A stretch of 64,000 bases of DNA, from NCBI GenBank assembly GCA_964585305.1, contig CAZPDM010000001.1:79475-143474 (forward strand), in the 5' to 3' direction. Positions 50,577-59,398 of the stretch are shown here, in pieces. Position 1 is the first letter of the stretch; every line of letters starts with the position of its first letter. Both the position numbers and the translations under genes were made by a program. The notes beneath the pieces were generated by a model, which worked only from the letters and a program-made list of their open reading frames with translations, searched no databases and was not told the origin of the DNA. The DNA is from CAZPDM01 sp964585305 (GTDB lineage Bacteria; Planctomycetota; Uabimicrobiia; Uabimicrobiales; JABWCH01).

Positions 50577-50605
50577 ATTATACCATAAAAAAATGGATTT
50601 GACAA
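50577..50605 (-). promoter_or_regulatory. Promoter of htpX
   Basis: On the minus strand TTGTCA (50600-50605), a 17-base spacer and a perfect TATAAT (50577-50582), about 100 bases before the start codon. Confidence 0.75.
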
Positions 50606-50651
50606 TATTTTTTATAGCAACAAGTTATTTTTAGATTTCCAAAATACTAAA

Positions 50652-50679
50652 AAAACAGGCACAGTAATGTGCCTGTTTT
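50652..50679 (-). terminator. Intrinsic terminator of the vWA lipoprotein gene
   Basis: 12-bp stem (50652-50663 with 50668-50679), 4-base loop, and on the minus strand a run of seven T. A perfect 16-base palindrome (50705-50720) also lies between it and the stop codon. Confidence 0.88.
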
Positions 50680-50720
50680 CAACTTAAAAAAATTCTGACA
50701 TTGGCAATCTAGCTAGATTG

Positions 50721-52496
50721 TTACTTCCGAAATATTTTTTTAGCTTTATTAACAAGTTCTATAAATTCTTTGCGATAGCCTTCTGGATCCTTTCCCTGTC
50801 CTTCTTCTGCAAGTTCTTTTACTAAATCAAAGGTCATTTCTCCTTTATATTTAGAGTTATTTAATATCATTCCAAAGCAAACAACAGAAGAAGCAAACAT
50901 AAAATCTTTGGAGCTGTTTTTCATTTCTTTTTGCTCATCTTTGATAGGGAATTCTAAAAGGCTACTTACATCTTGATCGGGTAATTTATAGCGTAGTTTT
51001 ACAGTCATTACTTCGTTTGAGATACTAGCACTATCGCTTGGCTTTGAAGTTGTTTGGTATTTCAAAGGATCAATGCTGTTTATTTCAACTTTCTTCGCAC
51101 CTACAGGAACAATTTCATAGAAAGCTGTTACAGTATGCCCTGCTCCAATTTCTCCGGCATCTTTTTTATCATCATTAAAATCTTTAGCTTGTAGCAAGCG
51201 ATTTTCATAACCAATTAAGCGATATTGAAGAATTTTTGTAGGGTTAAATTCTACTTGGATTTTTACATCTTTCGCAATAGTAATTAGAGTTCCAGACATC
51301 TGGTCTACAAGAATTTTCTTTGCTTCATTTAAAGTATCTATATATCCATAATTTCCATTGCCTTTATCAGCTAATAATTCCAAAGAGTCATCTTTATAGT
51401 TTCCCATACCAAAACCAAGTACAGTCAAAAATATATTACTTTTAGATTGTTCCTCAATTAAAGCAAGTAATTCTGATCGGCTTGTAATACCAACGTTAAA
51501 ATCTCCGTCTGTTGCTAAGATAACTCGGTTGATCCCATCTTTAATAAAATGCTTTTTTGCTAATTTATAAGCATCTTGAATACCACTTCCAGCGTTTGTT
51601 GAGCCTTCAGCTTCTAAGTCATCAATCGCATCTAAAATATCATCTTTATCCGAAGTAGATTTTAGATGTATCCCTGAATCACTTGCATAAACTACAATTC
51701 CAATTTTATCTTTGTCAGTCATTTTTTCAACTAATAATTTCATAGATTCTTTGACTAGTGGCAGCTTATTAGAATCGCTCATAGAACCTGATACATCTAT
51801 TAAAAATACAAGATTGCATGGTGGACGTTCGTTTAAATGAATTTCCTTTCCTTTTAAACCAATACGAGCCAATCGGTGTTCTGGATTCCAGGGGCAATCA
51901 GCAATATCTACATTTACAGAAAATGGAACATTTCCTTGAGGTTGAGGGTAATTATAAGGGAAATAGTTTACCATTTCTTCGATGCGTACAGAACCTTTGG
52001 GAGGTTGATGGCCATAATTTAAATTTCTTCTAAGATTTGAATAGGAAGCTGTATCTACATCTATAGAAAAAGTAGATAAAGGAACTTGCGTAACATCTAA
52101 AAATTCATTTTCACGAATGACATCGTAACTTTCTGTATTATGAACAACTGGAGATGTTATAGTGCTATCAGGCGTAACTTCTACCATAGAAAGTTGATTG
52201 AGAGTAAGCCCATCTTGTACTATAGGCATTGTAGTTACATGAGTTCCTGGAATAACAGGGCTAGGGCTTAAAGGTACTGCTGTACCCGCAGCAACAGTAG
52301 AGGAACTTTTTGATTCATCTGCTAATCCTTCTGCCTTAGTTTGCAAAGCATAACTATCATATTGGCGTTCGTAATTATTTGAAGTGGGCAATACATTTGT
52401 ATTTTCTTTAGAAAGGCATCCGGTTAATAATGAAAGTTGTAAACTGATTAAAATAAGAAAAATATGAAAGGTAATGATATATTTGTTCGAATTCAT
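50721..52496 (-). CDS. von Willebrand factor type A lipoprotein (YfbK-like)
   Basis: 591 residues. Lipobox LLTGC with Cys27. A conserved N-terminal segment TFSIDVDTASYSNLRRNLNY and RIEEMVNYFPYNY is typical of the YfbK family, followed by a vWA domain with a full MIDAS motif DVSGSMS (about residues 234-240) and a family C-terminal domain. vWA domains bind partners through a metal ion; the role of this family is poorly known. GGAGGGA precedes the start, and a (AAT)7 microsatellite lies just upstream. Confidence 0.88.
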   Translation of the reverse strand: MNSNKYIITFHIFLILISLQLSLLTGCLSKENTNVLPTSNNYERQYDSYALQTKAEGLADESKSSSTVAAGTAVPLSPSPVIPGTHVTTMPIVQDGLTLNQLSMVEVTPDSTITSPVVHNTESYDVIRENEFLDVTQVPLSTFSIDVDTASYSNLRRNLNYGHQPPKGSVRIEEMVNYFPYNYPQPQGNVPFSVNVDIADCPWNPEHRLARIGLKGKEIHLNERPPCNLVFLIDVSGSMSDSNKLPLVKESMKLLVEKMTDKDKIGIVVYASDSGIHLKSTSDKDDILDAIDDLEAEGSTNAGSGIQDAYKLAKKHFIKDGINRVILATDGDFNVGITSRSELLALIEEQSKSNIFLTVLGFGMGNYKDDSLELLADKGNGNYGYIDTLNEAKKILVDQMSGTLITIAKDVKIQVEFNPTKILQYRLIGYENRLLQAKDFNDDKKDAGEIGAGHTVTAFYEIVPVGAKKVEINSIDPLKYQTTSKPSDSASISNEVMTVKLRYKLPDQDVSSLLEFPIKDEQKEMKNSSKDFMFASSVVCFGMILNNSKYKGEMTFDLVKELAEEGQGKDPEGYRKEFIELVNKAKKIFRK

Positions 52497-52510
52497 AATT
52501 TCCCTCCTAA

Positions 52511-52531
52511 AATAATAATAATAATAATAAT
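52511..52531. repeat. AAT trinucleotide microsatellite, seven copies
   Basis: Seven perfect AAT units in the 5' untranslated region of the vWA lipoprotein gene, four bases upstream of its ribosome-binding site. Confidence 0.9.
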
Positions 52532-52643
52532 TGCTTCAGACTATAAAAAATATATAGAAAAAAAGAAGTTCCTATTTAAATGTCTTATTAAGAGCATAGA
52601 AACTTCTTTAAGTTGGATGCCAAAAATAAAAATAAGTTCCCTA

Positions 52644-53531
52644 TTATTTAGGAATAGGAAGTTCTTCCTGTTTAATAATATTGCCTTGTATTCCAACAAT
52701 AACATAGCGAATTGGAACTTTTCGTGTTGCTTGTGTAGCAGCTTCCGAAACTAAATTTAATAAGCCACGACAGCATGGAACTTCCATGATCATTACAGTA
52801 ATACTGGAAACTTGCGCATCATCAATTAAGGCAATCAACTTTTCTAAATAAATATCTTGCCCGTCGTCTAATTTGGGACATGCGATAATTAAAGATTTTC
52901 CTTGTAAATGTTGATGGAAATTACCTAAAGAATAGGCAGTACAATCCGCTGCAACCAATAAATCTTGGCCTTGAAAATATTTAGCATGAGGGGAAATTAA
53001 ATGAAGCTGAACGGGCCATTGTCGCAATTGGGAAGGAATAGAACCTTGCTCGGAAGAAATAACTTTGTTTGGAGTAAAGCTCATTGCCTTAGATCCTGGG
53101 CATCCGCCAGCATGATGATGTTCTGCATGTTGGGGTTGATTGAGTTGGCATTGATGGTTGCTTGGTATTTTCCAGGGTCCGTCAGGAATATCGATGTTTT
53201 TTTCTTTAAGATATTCGATGGCTTGTTTGAGATATTCTTTTTCGCCATGGCTATGTAAATGTTGCAAATGGGCTGAAATTACATTTGCTCCTTGTTGGAC
53301 AACGTTACCCATGACTTCTTTTTCTTTATATGCTTCCGCTTCTCGCTCAATAACAGTAATCGCCCCTTCCGGGCAATGACCTAAACACGCACCCAAACCA
53401 TCGCAAAATAGATCGCTAATCAAGCGGGCTTTTCCATCAATAATTTGAATTGCACCTTCTGGGCAATTGGGGATACAAAGTCCGCAACCTGTACACTTCT
53501 TTTCATCGATTTGAATGATTTTTCGTTTCAT
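52644..53531 (-). CDS. Ferredoxin-domain protein with C-terminal cysteine-rich domain
   Basis: 295 residues. The N-terminus carries two [4Fe-4S] motifs: CTGCGLCIPNCPEGAI and CDGLGACLGHCPEGAI (the second with one extra residue between the first two Cys). A His/Cys-rich segment HAEHHHAGGCPG lies near residues 134-145. The C-terminal half has ADC, CPKLDD and EVPCCRG motifs that recall a family of ferredoxin-like proteins from anaerobes. Suggests an electron-transfer or metal role; partner unknown. Directly adjacent to the downstream membrane glycosyltransferase-like gene. Confidence 0.8.
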   Translation of the reverse strand: MKRKIIQIDEKKCTGCGLCIPNCPEGAIQIIDGKARLISDLFCDGLGACLGHCPEGAITVIEREAEAYKEKEVMGNVVQQGANVISAHLQHLHSHGEKEYLKQAIEYLKEKNIDIPDGPWKIPSNHQCQLNQPQHAEHHHAGGCPGSKAMSFTPNKVISSEQGSIPSQLRQWPVQLHLISPHAKYFQGQDLLVAADCTAYSLGNFHQHLQGKSLIIACPKLDDGQDIYLEKLIALIDDAQVSSITVMIMEVPCCRGLLNLVSEAATQATRKVPIRYVIVGIQGNIIKQEELPIPK

Positions 53532-55526
53532 CTATTTAATCCTATAAATTTCTAAATTTGCTTTTCCTGTTTGAGGATATAAAAAAATGCGTTCACAATA
53601 TAGTTTTAAAAATTTTTCTAATTTCTTGTTTTCTATTTCCCAAAATCCTGGCAGCATTTTTCCTTGATAAGGGTATTGATAGGTTTTTTGTAATCGGTCT
53701 ATTTCATCCCAATGAAAATATAAATAAAAAATATTTCTACTTTTTAAATATTCTGAAATCTGGCTAACTTCTGGGATTTTATTGAGTAATATTTCAAAAT
53801 GATTATAGTCAAAAACTGTATTAGTAATAAGAGGTTGGTCTAAATAAAAAGTACGCGCTTCTCCAATTACTAAAATCGTATCTTGAATTTGGCTTTCTTC
53901 TAAAAATTTTTCAGCAGGGTAACAAGGATGGTGTTGTGCCAAAATTTTTTCGCTGGATACTAGCCCTAGAAAATGGTCGTAGCATCCTGAGATAGTTAAA
54001 CTGGAATGTTGATAAATAGTAGCCAAAATAAATATTATAGCTCCAAATTTTATTACTTTTTGAGAAAAATTTTCTATGGCTAAAAGAATAAAAATTCCCA
54101 TGGGAAAACAAAGAATAACCCAAATTCCATAGATAAATCGATCGATGCGATGGGTAAATCCCAACCAAAGAGAGAGCCATATTATTATGGCAATAAACCA
54201 CATCGGCATCTTACGAAAAAGATAAATAAACGCAAAAGGTAAAAGAAATAGATGAATCCAAGATGTATGAGGGCTAATTAAAAATGTATTGACTATCTGC
54301 CGAAAGATATTCCCATCATCTGGAGCATGTGCATAGCGGAAACGGGCATACATAGCTTCTGACCAATAGGTAGGAGCAATCAAATTATTCCACATAGGGA
54401 AAATAGGGTTGCCGGTATTGACGCCATTTCTAATAAGCCATGGAGAAAATGCCAATATCATAGATATTAACATAATACCAAGAATCTTTACAATTTCTAA
54501 AATAAAATTATTTTGCCTGCTTTCATTTCTTTTCGACGATAATTCTTTGACTATATAGTAGATAATTAAAGGGGCGAAAGCAACTGCTGCCAAAAATAAA
54601 GTTGTATATTTAAAACCGGCAGCTATACCAAATAAAAAACCAGCAGTAAAACATCTTTGTTTTAATGTTCCTGATTCTGTTGCAAAAAAAACTGTAAAAC
54701 CAAGCAAAAGAAATGCAGTTTGGGGAATTTCAACATAGTAAATACGAGAAAGTTCAGCTGTCCATGGCAAACTATAAGCAAAAACAGCAGATAAAAAAGC
54801 TGCAATTGGCAATTTATCACTTTTAGGAAGGATTTGGCAAGACAGGCAATATACACTAGCTATAAGAAGAATTCCATAAATTTGCAAAAATATTTGCGCA
54901 GCAATAGCTCCAGAAAATTTCCCTAAAAGAATCATCATTAAAAAAGCTAACATTTCTAAATTTTGAGGAAAATTAGAGTAAACATTTGATTCTAAAAATG
55001 TAATACGGTTGTCTTTTAAATATTCACTTGAAGAGCCAAGATGATATTCTAAAACATCATAATCTAATGGCGGTAAAAAAGCATGTATCATATTAAATAC
55101 AAATAGTATACATAAAAATAATACTAAAATTTTGGGAAGTTCTACTCTCCAATTTTGAATATTTTTCCACCAAATTATCCAAACTCTCCAATTCAGCCCA
55201 GAAGGTAATAGTAGCATAAGTAAAACAAAATAGGGAGAGAGCCAGCCTAAACTTCCCAAAATTAAAATAGTTGTGCATATTATCCAGGTTCCAAGAGCAA
55301 AATTTAAAAGCAAAGATAATAAAGAAAACGAAATTTTAGGGAGAAATATTTTTAAAACAAGATTTCCAAGTTGTAGCATAGCAATAGACAATAACAACGA
55401 TACCAAAATATATGCAAGTCTTGGAAGCCAAATCATTCCATAATTTCGGCCTTCTCCCCAAAAAAAGAAGATTGTTGTAGCAGTAAAGAAAAAGGTACAA
55501 ATAAAAAAAAGAAGTTTTTTTTTCAT
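53532..55526 (-). CDS. Multi-pass membrane protein, glycosyltransferase-39-like
   Basis: 664 residues from the ATG at 55526, chosen because AAGGGA lies upstream; an ATG 12 codons further up lacks one. About 11-12 hydrophobic segments are followed by a soluble tail from about residue 545. The first long loop contains LPPLDYDVLEYHLGSSSEYL, in the place where ArnT/PMT-type glycosyltransferases carry their acidic catalytic residues, and IYYVEIPQTAFLLLGF follows. Probably transfers a sugar from a polyprenyl phosphate donor; the acceptor is unknown. Confidence 0.7.
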   Translation of the reverse strand: MKKKLLFFICTFFFTATTIFFFWGEGRNYGMIWLPRLAYILVSLLLSIAMLQLGNLVLKIFLPKISFSLLSLLLNFALGTWIICTTILILGSLGWLSPYFVLLMLLLPSGLNWRVWIIWWKNIQNWRVELPKILVLFLCILFVFNMIHAFLPPLDYDVLEYHLGSSSEYLKDNRITFLESNVYSNFPQNLEMLAFLMMILLGKFSGAIAAQIFLQIYGILLIASVYCLSCQILPKSDKLPIAAFLSAVFAYSLPWTAELSRIYYVEIPQTAFLLLGFTVFFATESGTLKQRCFTAGFLFGIAAGFKYTTLFLAAVAFAPLIIYYIVKELSSKRNESRQNNFILEIVKILGIMLISMILAFSPWLIRNGVNTGNPIFPMWNNLIAPTYWSEAMYARFRYAHAPDDGNIFRQIVNTFLISPHTSWIHLFLLPFAFIYLFRKMPMWFIAIIIWLSLWLGFTHRIDRFIYGIWVILCFPMGIFILLAIENFSQKVIKFGAIIFILATIYQHSSLTISGCYDHFLGLVSSEKILAQHHPCYPAEKFLEESQIQDTILVIGEARTFYLDQPLITNTVFDYNHFEILLNKIPEVSQISEYLKSRNIFYLYFHWDEIDRLQKTYQYPYQGKMLPGFWEIENKKLEKFLKLYCERIFLYPQTGKANLEIYRIK

Positions 55527-55555
55527 AATTTCCCTTAAGAATATTTTAATTTTTC

Positions 55556-55583
55556 TTGACAAAATCTTTATATAAGATATACT
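55556..55583 (+). promoter_or_regulatory. Promoter of the small lipoprotein gene
   Basis: TTGACA (55556-55561), 16-base spacer and TATACT (55578-55583). Confidence 0.7.
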
Positions 55584-55646
55584 TAAATATTATATATCGT
55601 ATATGTTATCTAATTTGCCAAAAAAAAAGTAGTGGAGTTGTTTTCT

Positions 55647-56111
55647 ATGAAAAAATTTATATTATCAGTGATTTGTCTTGTTATTTTATTTCAAGCTACA
55701 GGCTGTGGGACTCTTCTTTATCCAGAAAGAAAAGGACAAACTGGCGGAAAACTAGATTCTAAAGTCGTTATTATGGATGGTTTATTATGCCTACTTTTTA
55801 TTATCCCAGGCGTAGTTGCTTTTATTGTTGATACGGATAATGGTTGTATTTATCTTCCTGGTGGATATGGTGCTGCCCCACAAGATACACAGATTGCTCA
55901 AACTATAAAAGAACTCAAACTTCAATTTGTTGACAGATTTAATCATAACTTTGGAGAACCTATCCCCATTACTTTGGAAAATGGAAGTTATCGTATTGAA
56001 AATGCCCAACAATTTCAAGAATTAGCCAGATTTTCTACAAAAATTAACATTTATTATCAAGATCAGCTTTTTGAAGTAGTAGAACTTGATGATGAAAGAA
56101 TTATCAAATAA
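55647..56111 (+). CDS. Small lipoprotein of unknown function
   Basis: 154 residues from the ATG at 55647 (GGAG about 10 bases upstream). Lipobox FQATGC gives Cys20. Then CGTLLYPERKGQTGGKLDSK, a hydrophobic GLLCLLFIIPGVVAFIVD and an aspartate/glycine loop DTDNGCIYLPGG. The CGT-YPER and IPG-A--VD pattern recalls a small hypothetical lipoprotein family seen in gammaproteobacteria, from memory only. Likely membrane-anchored on the outside. Confidence 0.75.
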   Translation: MKKFILSVICLVILFQATGCGTLLYPERKGQTGGKLDSKVVIMDGLLCLLFIIPGVVAFIVDTDNGCIYLPGGYGAAPQDTQIAQTIKELKLQFVDRFNHNFGEPIPITLENGSYRIENAQQFQELARFSTKINIYYQDQLFEVVELDDERIIK

Positions 56112-56151
56112 TAACTTAAGAAAAATTTAATAAATTTTCTTATAAAATTGC

Positions 56152-56180
56152 TTGACAAAATATATACTAATACATAAAAT
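56152..56180 (+). promoter_or_regulatory. Upstream promoter of infC-rpmI-rplT
   Basis: TTGACA (56152-56157), 17-base spacer and TAAAAT (56175-56180), the same hexamers and spacing as the S10 operon promoter. Confidence 0.75.
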
Positions 56181-56264
56181 ACCTTAACAATTCTACTAAC
56201 TAATTTATTTCTAAGCATTAGAAATAAAAGCAAAAAAACAAATAAATTGACTGCCATTAAGGTA

Positions 56265-56326
56265 GGAAAATACCTGTTATGGCTTTGATTATATTCAATC
56301 AAAGGTTAAGTAACAAAGTATTTTCC
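56265..56326 (+). promoter_or_regulatory. Recurring stem element in the infC leader
   Basis: Outer stem GGAAAATAC (56265-56273) with GTATTTTCC (56318-56326); inner 8-bp hairpin CTTTGATT (56283-56290) with AATCAAAG (56297-56304). It matches in design the elements upstream of rpsH and rplO. It lies between the two infC promoters, so only transcripts from the first would carry it. Confidence 0.55.
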
Positions 56327-56367
56327 GTTAAAAAATAGTAAGATTAGAATTGAGTCAAAAAAAATAT

Positions 56368-56395
56368 TTGACATAAAATACTTTTTTGTTAAAAT
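56368..56395 (+). promoter_or_regulatory. Downstream promoter of infC-rpmI-rplT
   Basis: TTGACA (56368-56373), 16-base spacer and TAAAAT (56390-56395), about 125 bases before the infC start. Confidence 0.65.
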
Positions 56396-56519
56396 ATAAA
56401 CAAACATTTGATAAGTAATTCGTACTTAGTATCAACAAAAAAGTTAGTTAGCGAATCTTATCAAACAAAAAAGTAAATAGATGACTGCCATAATTTGCAT
56501 CGCGGTAGGAGGACCGACA

Positions 56520-57110
56520 ATTTCCCAAAAATATCGAATTAACGAAAAAATTCGCGCTCCGGAAGTCCTTTTAATAGATGATAAAGGACAAAATAGAGGA
56601 GTAATAAAAATCCTTGACGCACGAAAACTTGCAGATGAAGCTGGATTTGATTTGGTAGAAGTATCTCCTGAAGCCAATCCTCCAGTTTGTAGAATTTTAA
56701 ATTACGGCAAGTTAAAATACCAGCAGAAAAAGAAAGACCAGCAAAAAAAGAAAATTGTACAACAAAAAGAAATTCGATTACGTCCTCGCATTGGGGAGCA
56801 TGATTTGCAAGTAAAAATGAAGCAAATTGGCGACTTTCTCAATCGTGGTGATAAAGTATTAGTCACCATGAATTTTCGTGGTCGCGAAATGGTTCATGCA
56901 GAACTTGCTGTAGCTTTAATGAATAAGATTGCTATTGATGTGGAATCTCTTGCTAAAACAGAAAAAGCTCCTAAAATAGAAGGGCGAAGGATGTGCATGA
57001 TGTTGGTTCCTAAAAATGCACCGGCTTCTTCACATTCCGATACATCAACATCAGACTATGACGATAGCAATGATGATGACAGTGATATGATGGATGATGA
57101 TGAAGAATAG
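56520..57110 (+). CDS. infC: Translation initiation factor IF-3, AUU start
   Basis: 196 residues. The start is taken as ATT at 56520, because AGGAGG (56507-56512) lies exactly seven bases upstream and translation then begins at SQKYRINEKIRAPEVLLID, the usual IF-3 N-terminus. An in-frame ATG at 56481 has no ribosome-binding site. An AUU start is a hallmark of infC in E. coli, where IF-3 rejects its own start codon and so limits its synthesis. Other motifs: FDLVEVSPEANPPVCRILNY and MNFRGREMVHAELA. An Asp/Ser-rich acidic tail (last 25 residues) is unusual. Confidence 0.93.
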   Translation: MSQKYRINEKIRAPEVLLIDDKGQNRGVIKILDARKLADEAGFDLVEVSPEANPPVCRILNYGKLKYQQKKKDQQKKKIVQQKEIRLRPRIGEHDLQVKMKQIGDFLNRGDKVLVTMNFRGREMVHAELAVALMNKIAIDVESLAKTEKAPKIEGRRMCMMLVPKNAPASSHSDTSTSDYDDSNDDDSDMMDDDEE

Positions 57111-57308
57111 CCAGTCAAATCCTAACCATGCAATTTTTCCTTAATTTTATTATTTTGCTGGAATTATTCGCTAGCCTGTAAAGGTGCGATTATTTTTGAA
57201 GTAGCCGAATCTAAATGTATGATTAAGATAGTTTTTTTTTATAAAAAATGGAAATTTTTTTTAATATTCGACGATATTTAAGTTTCCAATTCTTATAGGA
57301 ATTGCAAC
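57111..57308 (+). promoter_or_regulatory. Structured spacer before rpmI
   Basis: 198 bases without a gene. Near 57247-57292 a TGGAAA/TTTCCA outer stem encloses AATAT/ATATT. In several bacteria L20 represses rpmI-rplT through an RNA structure in this position; nothing here proves the same. Confidence 0.35.
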
Positions 57309-57500
57309 ATGCCAAAATTGAAAACCAATAAAAGCATAGCCAAAAGAGTCAGAGTGACTAAAAATGGTAAAGTATTACGCAATCGTGCTGGACGCCGCCA
57401 TCTATTGTCTTGCAAAGATGCCAAACGCAGACGTCATCTTCGTACTCGTGCTTTAGTTCCTAGAGAACTAGCAAAAGCATACCGTTCTGTAATTCACTAA
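57309..57500 (+). CDS. rpmI: Ribosomal protein L35
   Basis: 63 residues; MPKLKTNKSIAKRVRVTKNG, then the basic RNRAGRRHLLSCKDAKRRRH core. Standard infC-rpmI-rplT order. Confidence 0.96.
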   Translation: MPKLKTNKSIAKRVRVTKNGKVLRNRAGRRHLLSCKDAKRRRHLRTRALVPRELAKAYRSVIH

Positions 57501-57585
57501 ATTTAAAATTTTTTCACTCCTATAAATTATTATAGCAAAATTCAATAAACAGGAGTGTTTATAAAAGACATGTCAGGAGAATAGA

Positions 57586-57948
57586 ATGCCAAGAGCAACT
57601 AGTGCTGTACCACGAAACAAACGACGCAATCGTATTATGAAGATGGCCAAAGGATATGTTGGTGGTCGTAGAAAACTACTTCGTACTGCTAAAGAAACCA
57701 TTGCGAAAGCATTGCGTTATTCTTTTGCCGATCGTCGTTCCAAAAAACGAGATTTCAGACATCTTTGGATCATCCGTATCACAGCAGCCCTTGAAGGTTT
57801 TGGAATGTTATATAGCCGTTTTATCAATGGTTTGAAAAAAGCCAGTGTTATTATTAACCGCAAAATGTTATCCGAAATGGCTATTTCCGATCCACAAGGT
57901 TTTGCCAAACTCGTAGATATTGCAAAACTCCAACTAGCCAAAAAATAA
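57586..57948 (+). CDS. rplT: Ribosomal protein L20
   Basis: 120 residues, an early 50S assembly protein. MPRATSAVPRNKRRNRIMKM, AKGYVGGRRKLLRTAKE and the family Trp-Ile-Arg motif LWIIRITAA are present. GGAGA precedes the ATG. A bidirectional terminator follows. Confidence 0.97.
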   Translation: MPRATSAVPRNKRRNRIMKMAKGYVGGRRKLLRTAKETIAKALRYSFADRRSKKRDFRHLWIIRITAALEGFGMLYSRFINGLKKASVIINRKMLSEMAISDPQGFAKLVDIAKLQLAKK

Positions 57949-57956
57949 TTATGCTA

Positions 57957-57997
57957 GCCAACAAAAAAAGCAGGAATTTCCTGCTTTTTTTGTTGGC
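57957..57997. terminator. Bidirectional terminator between rplT and the C-S lyase gene
   Basis: 18-bp arms (57957-57974 with 57980-57997) with A- and T-runs inside the stem. Confidence 0.88.
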
Positions 57998-58013
57998 ATT
58001 TAGTTTTTTTTAA

Positions 58014-59213
58014 TTATCTCATCGAAATTGGAAAGTGAGTTTCAGAAATTTGTTCTAATGCTTGAGAGATTGATTCTAAAGCAAATTTTAAAACCTTTTG
58101 CGGACAAGCAAAATTTAATCTCTGAAAATATTTCCCCTCTTGTCCAAATTTAGTTCCATCTTCTAAACCTAGTTTAAGATCATGAATCAACCAGCTACGT
58201 AGTTCAGGATGGCTTAACCCAAATCCACGCATATTTAGCCATCCTAAAAAAGTTCCTTCTGGTGGGATCCAAGAAATTTGAGGAATATTATCTTCAATAT
58301 AAGAGATTAAAAAAGCTCTGTTTTGCGTAATATAATCCATCATAGCATCATACCAAAAGCCACCATAACGATATGCTGCTTCGCCTGCAACAAAAGATAA
58401 TATATTTTCGGCATTTACTGCATTACGTTGTAATACTTCTTGATAACGTTTTCTTAATTCTGCATTTGAAATAACGACAGTTGAATTTTTGAATGTAGGT
58501 ATATTAAATGTTTTACTAGGAGATACACAACTTACAGTAATTTGAGCAATTTCTGGAGATACATTTGCTGTAGGAATATGTTGATAAGGCTCATATACAA
58601 GATCGCAGTGAATTTCATCTGAAACAATAATAACATTATTTTCAATACAAAGTTGCCCTAATTTTTTTATTTCTGCCTCGCTCCAAACTTTGCCTATAGG
58701 ATTGTGAGGATTACAAAGTAGCAGTAATTTTACATCTTTAATTTTTTCTTCTATATCTTGCCAATCTATCACATACTTTCCTTTTTCTATTATTAAAGAG
58801 CTTGTTGTAACTAATCTTTGATTATCCAAAATAGATAGGAAAAAAGGTCGGTATATGGGTGTTAATAATAAAACTTTATCTCCTGGGGTTGTAAACGCTT
58901 GAATAGCATAATATAAAGCTGGAACTACTCCAGGTGTAGATAAAAGCCATTCTGGAGATAATGGCCAATTATGGCGATACCAAAACCAAGAAATCAATGC
59001 TTCATCATAAGATTCTGGCCTTCGGCTATAGCCAAAAACAGGATGCTCTATTCTTTGCTGGAGAGCTTGAATAATTTCAGGTGCTACAGCAAAATCCATA
59101 TCTGCAAGCCACAAAGGAAGTATATCTGCTCGCCCAAAAATTTCATGGCAATAATCCCATTTTAAAGAAGAAGTGTTTTTCCTATCAATTGTTGTATCAA
59201 AATCATAAGCCAT
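58014..59213 (-). CDS. PatB/MalY-type PLP-dependent C-S lyase (cystathionine beta-lyase)
   Basis: 399 residues from the ATG at 59213, with AGGAGG six bases upstream. Fold-type I aminotransferase: the MADMDF-like LWLADMDFAVAPEI, TPGVVPALYYAIQAF, CNPHNPIGKVW and the PLP lysine in SPSKTFNI are typical of PatB/MalY. Such enzymes split cystathionine or cysteine to a thiol, pyruvate and ammonia. Whether it serves methionine synthesis or another thiol substrate is not shown by context. Confidence 0.9.
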   Translation of the reverse strand: MAYDFDTTIDRKNTSSLKWDYCHEIFGRADILPLWLADMDFAVAPEIIQALQQRIEHPVFGYSRRPESYDEALISWFWYRHNWPLSPEWLLSTPGVVPALYYAIQAFTTPGDKVLLLTPIYRPFFLSILDNQRLVTTSSLIIEKGKYVIDWQDIEEKIKDVKLLLLCNPHNPIGKVWSEAEIKKLGQLCIENNVIIVSDEIHCDLVYEPYQHIPTANVSPEIAQITVSCVSPSKTFNIPTFKNSTVVISNAELRKRYQEVLQRNAVNAENILSFVAGEAAYRYGGFWYDAMMDYITQNRAFLISYIEDNIPQISWIPPEGTFLGWLNMRGFGLSHPELRSWLIHDLKLGLEDGTKFGQEGKYFQRLNFACPQKVLKFALESISQALEQISETHFPISMR

Positions 59214-59360
59214 GTTTAACCTCCTGTTTTGTTGAACATAAAATAAAAATACTTTAGAAAAAGACAATGAAATATTAAAAATATTTAAAAAAATAAAAGT
59301 TATTGAAAATATTCCAGCTATTTATCGCAGGAGTCTGTCTTTTTGCTTTATCATTTTAGA

Positions 59361-59394
59361 AAAAAATCGTTGTCAATAAAGACAACGATTTTTT
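59361..59394 (-). terminator. Intrinsic terminator of doxX
   Basis: 14-bp stem (59361-59374 with 59381-59394), 6-base loop; A/T-run flanks give a T-run on the minus strand, directly after the doxX stop. Confidence 0.88.
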
Positions 59395-59398
59395 GTAA

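Noticed and set aside
52511..52531. CRISPR array
   Set aside because: The only short tandem repeats found are a trinucleotide microsatellite, coding repeats in the kinase and HEAT genes; none has the repeat-spacer pattern, and no cas gene is present.
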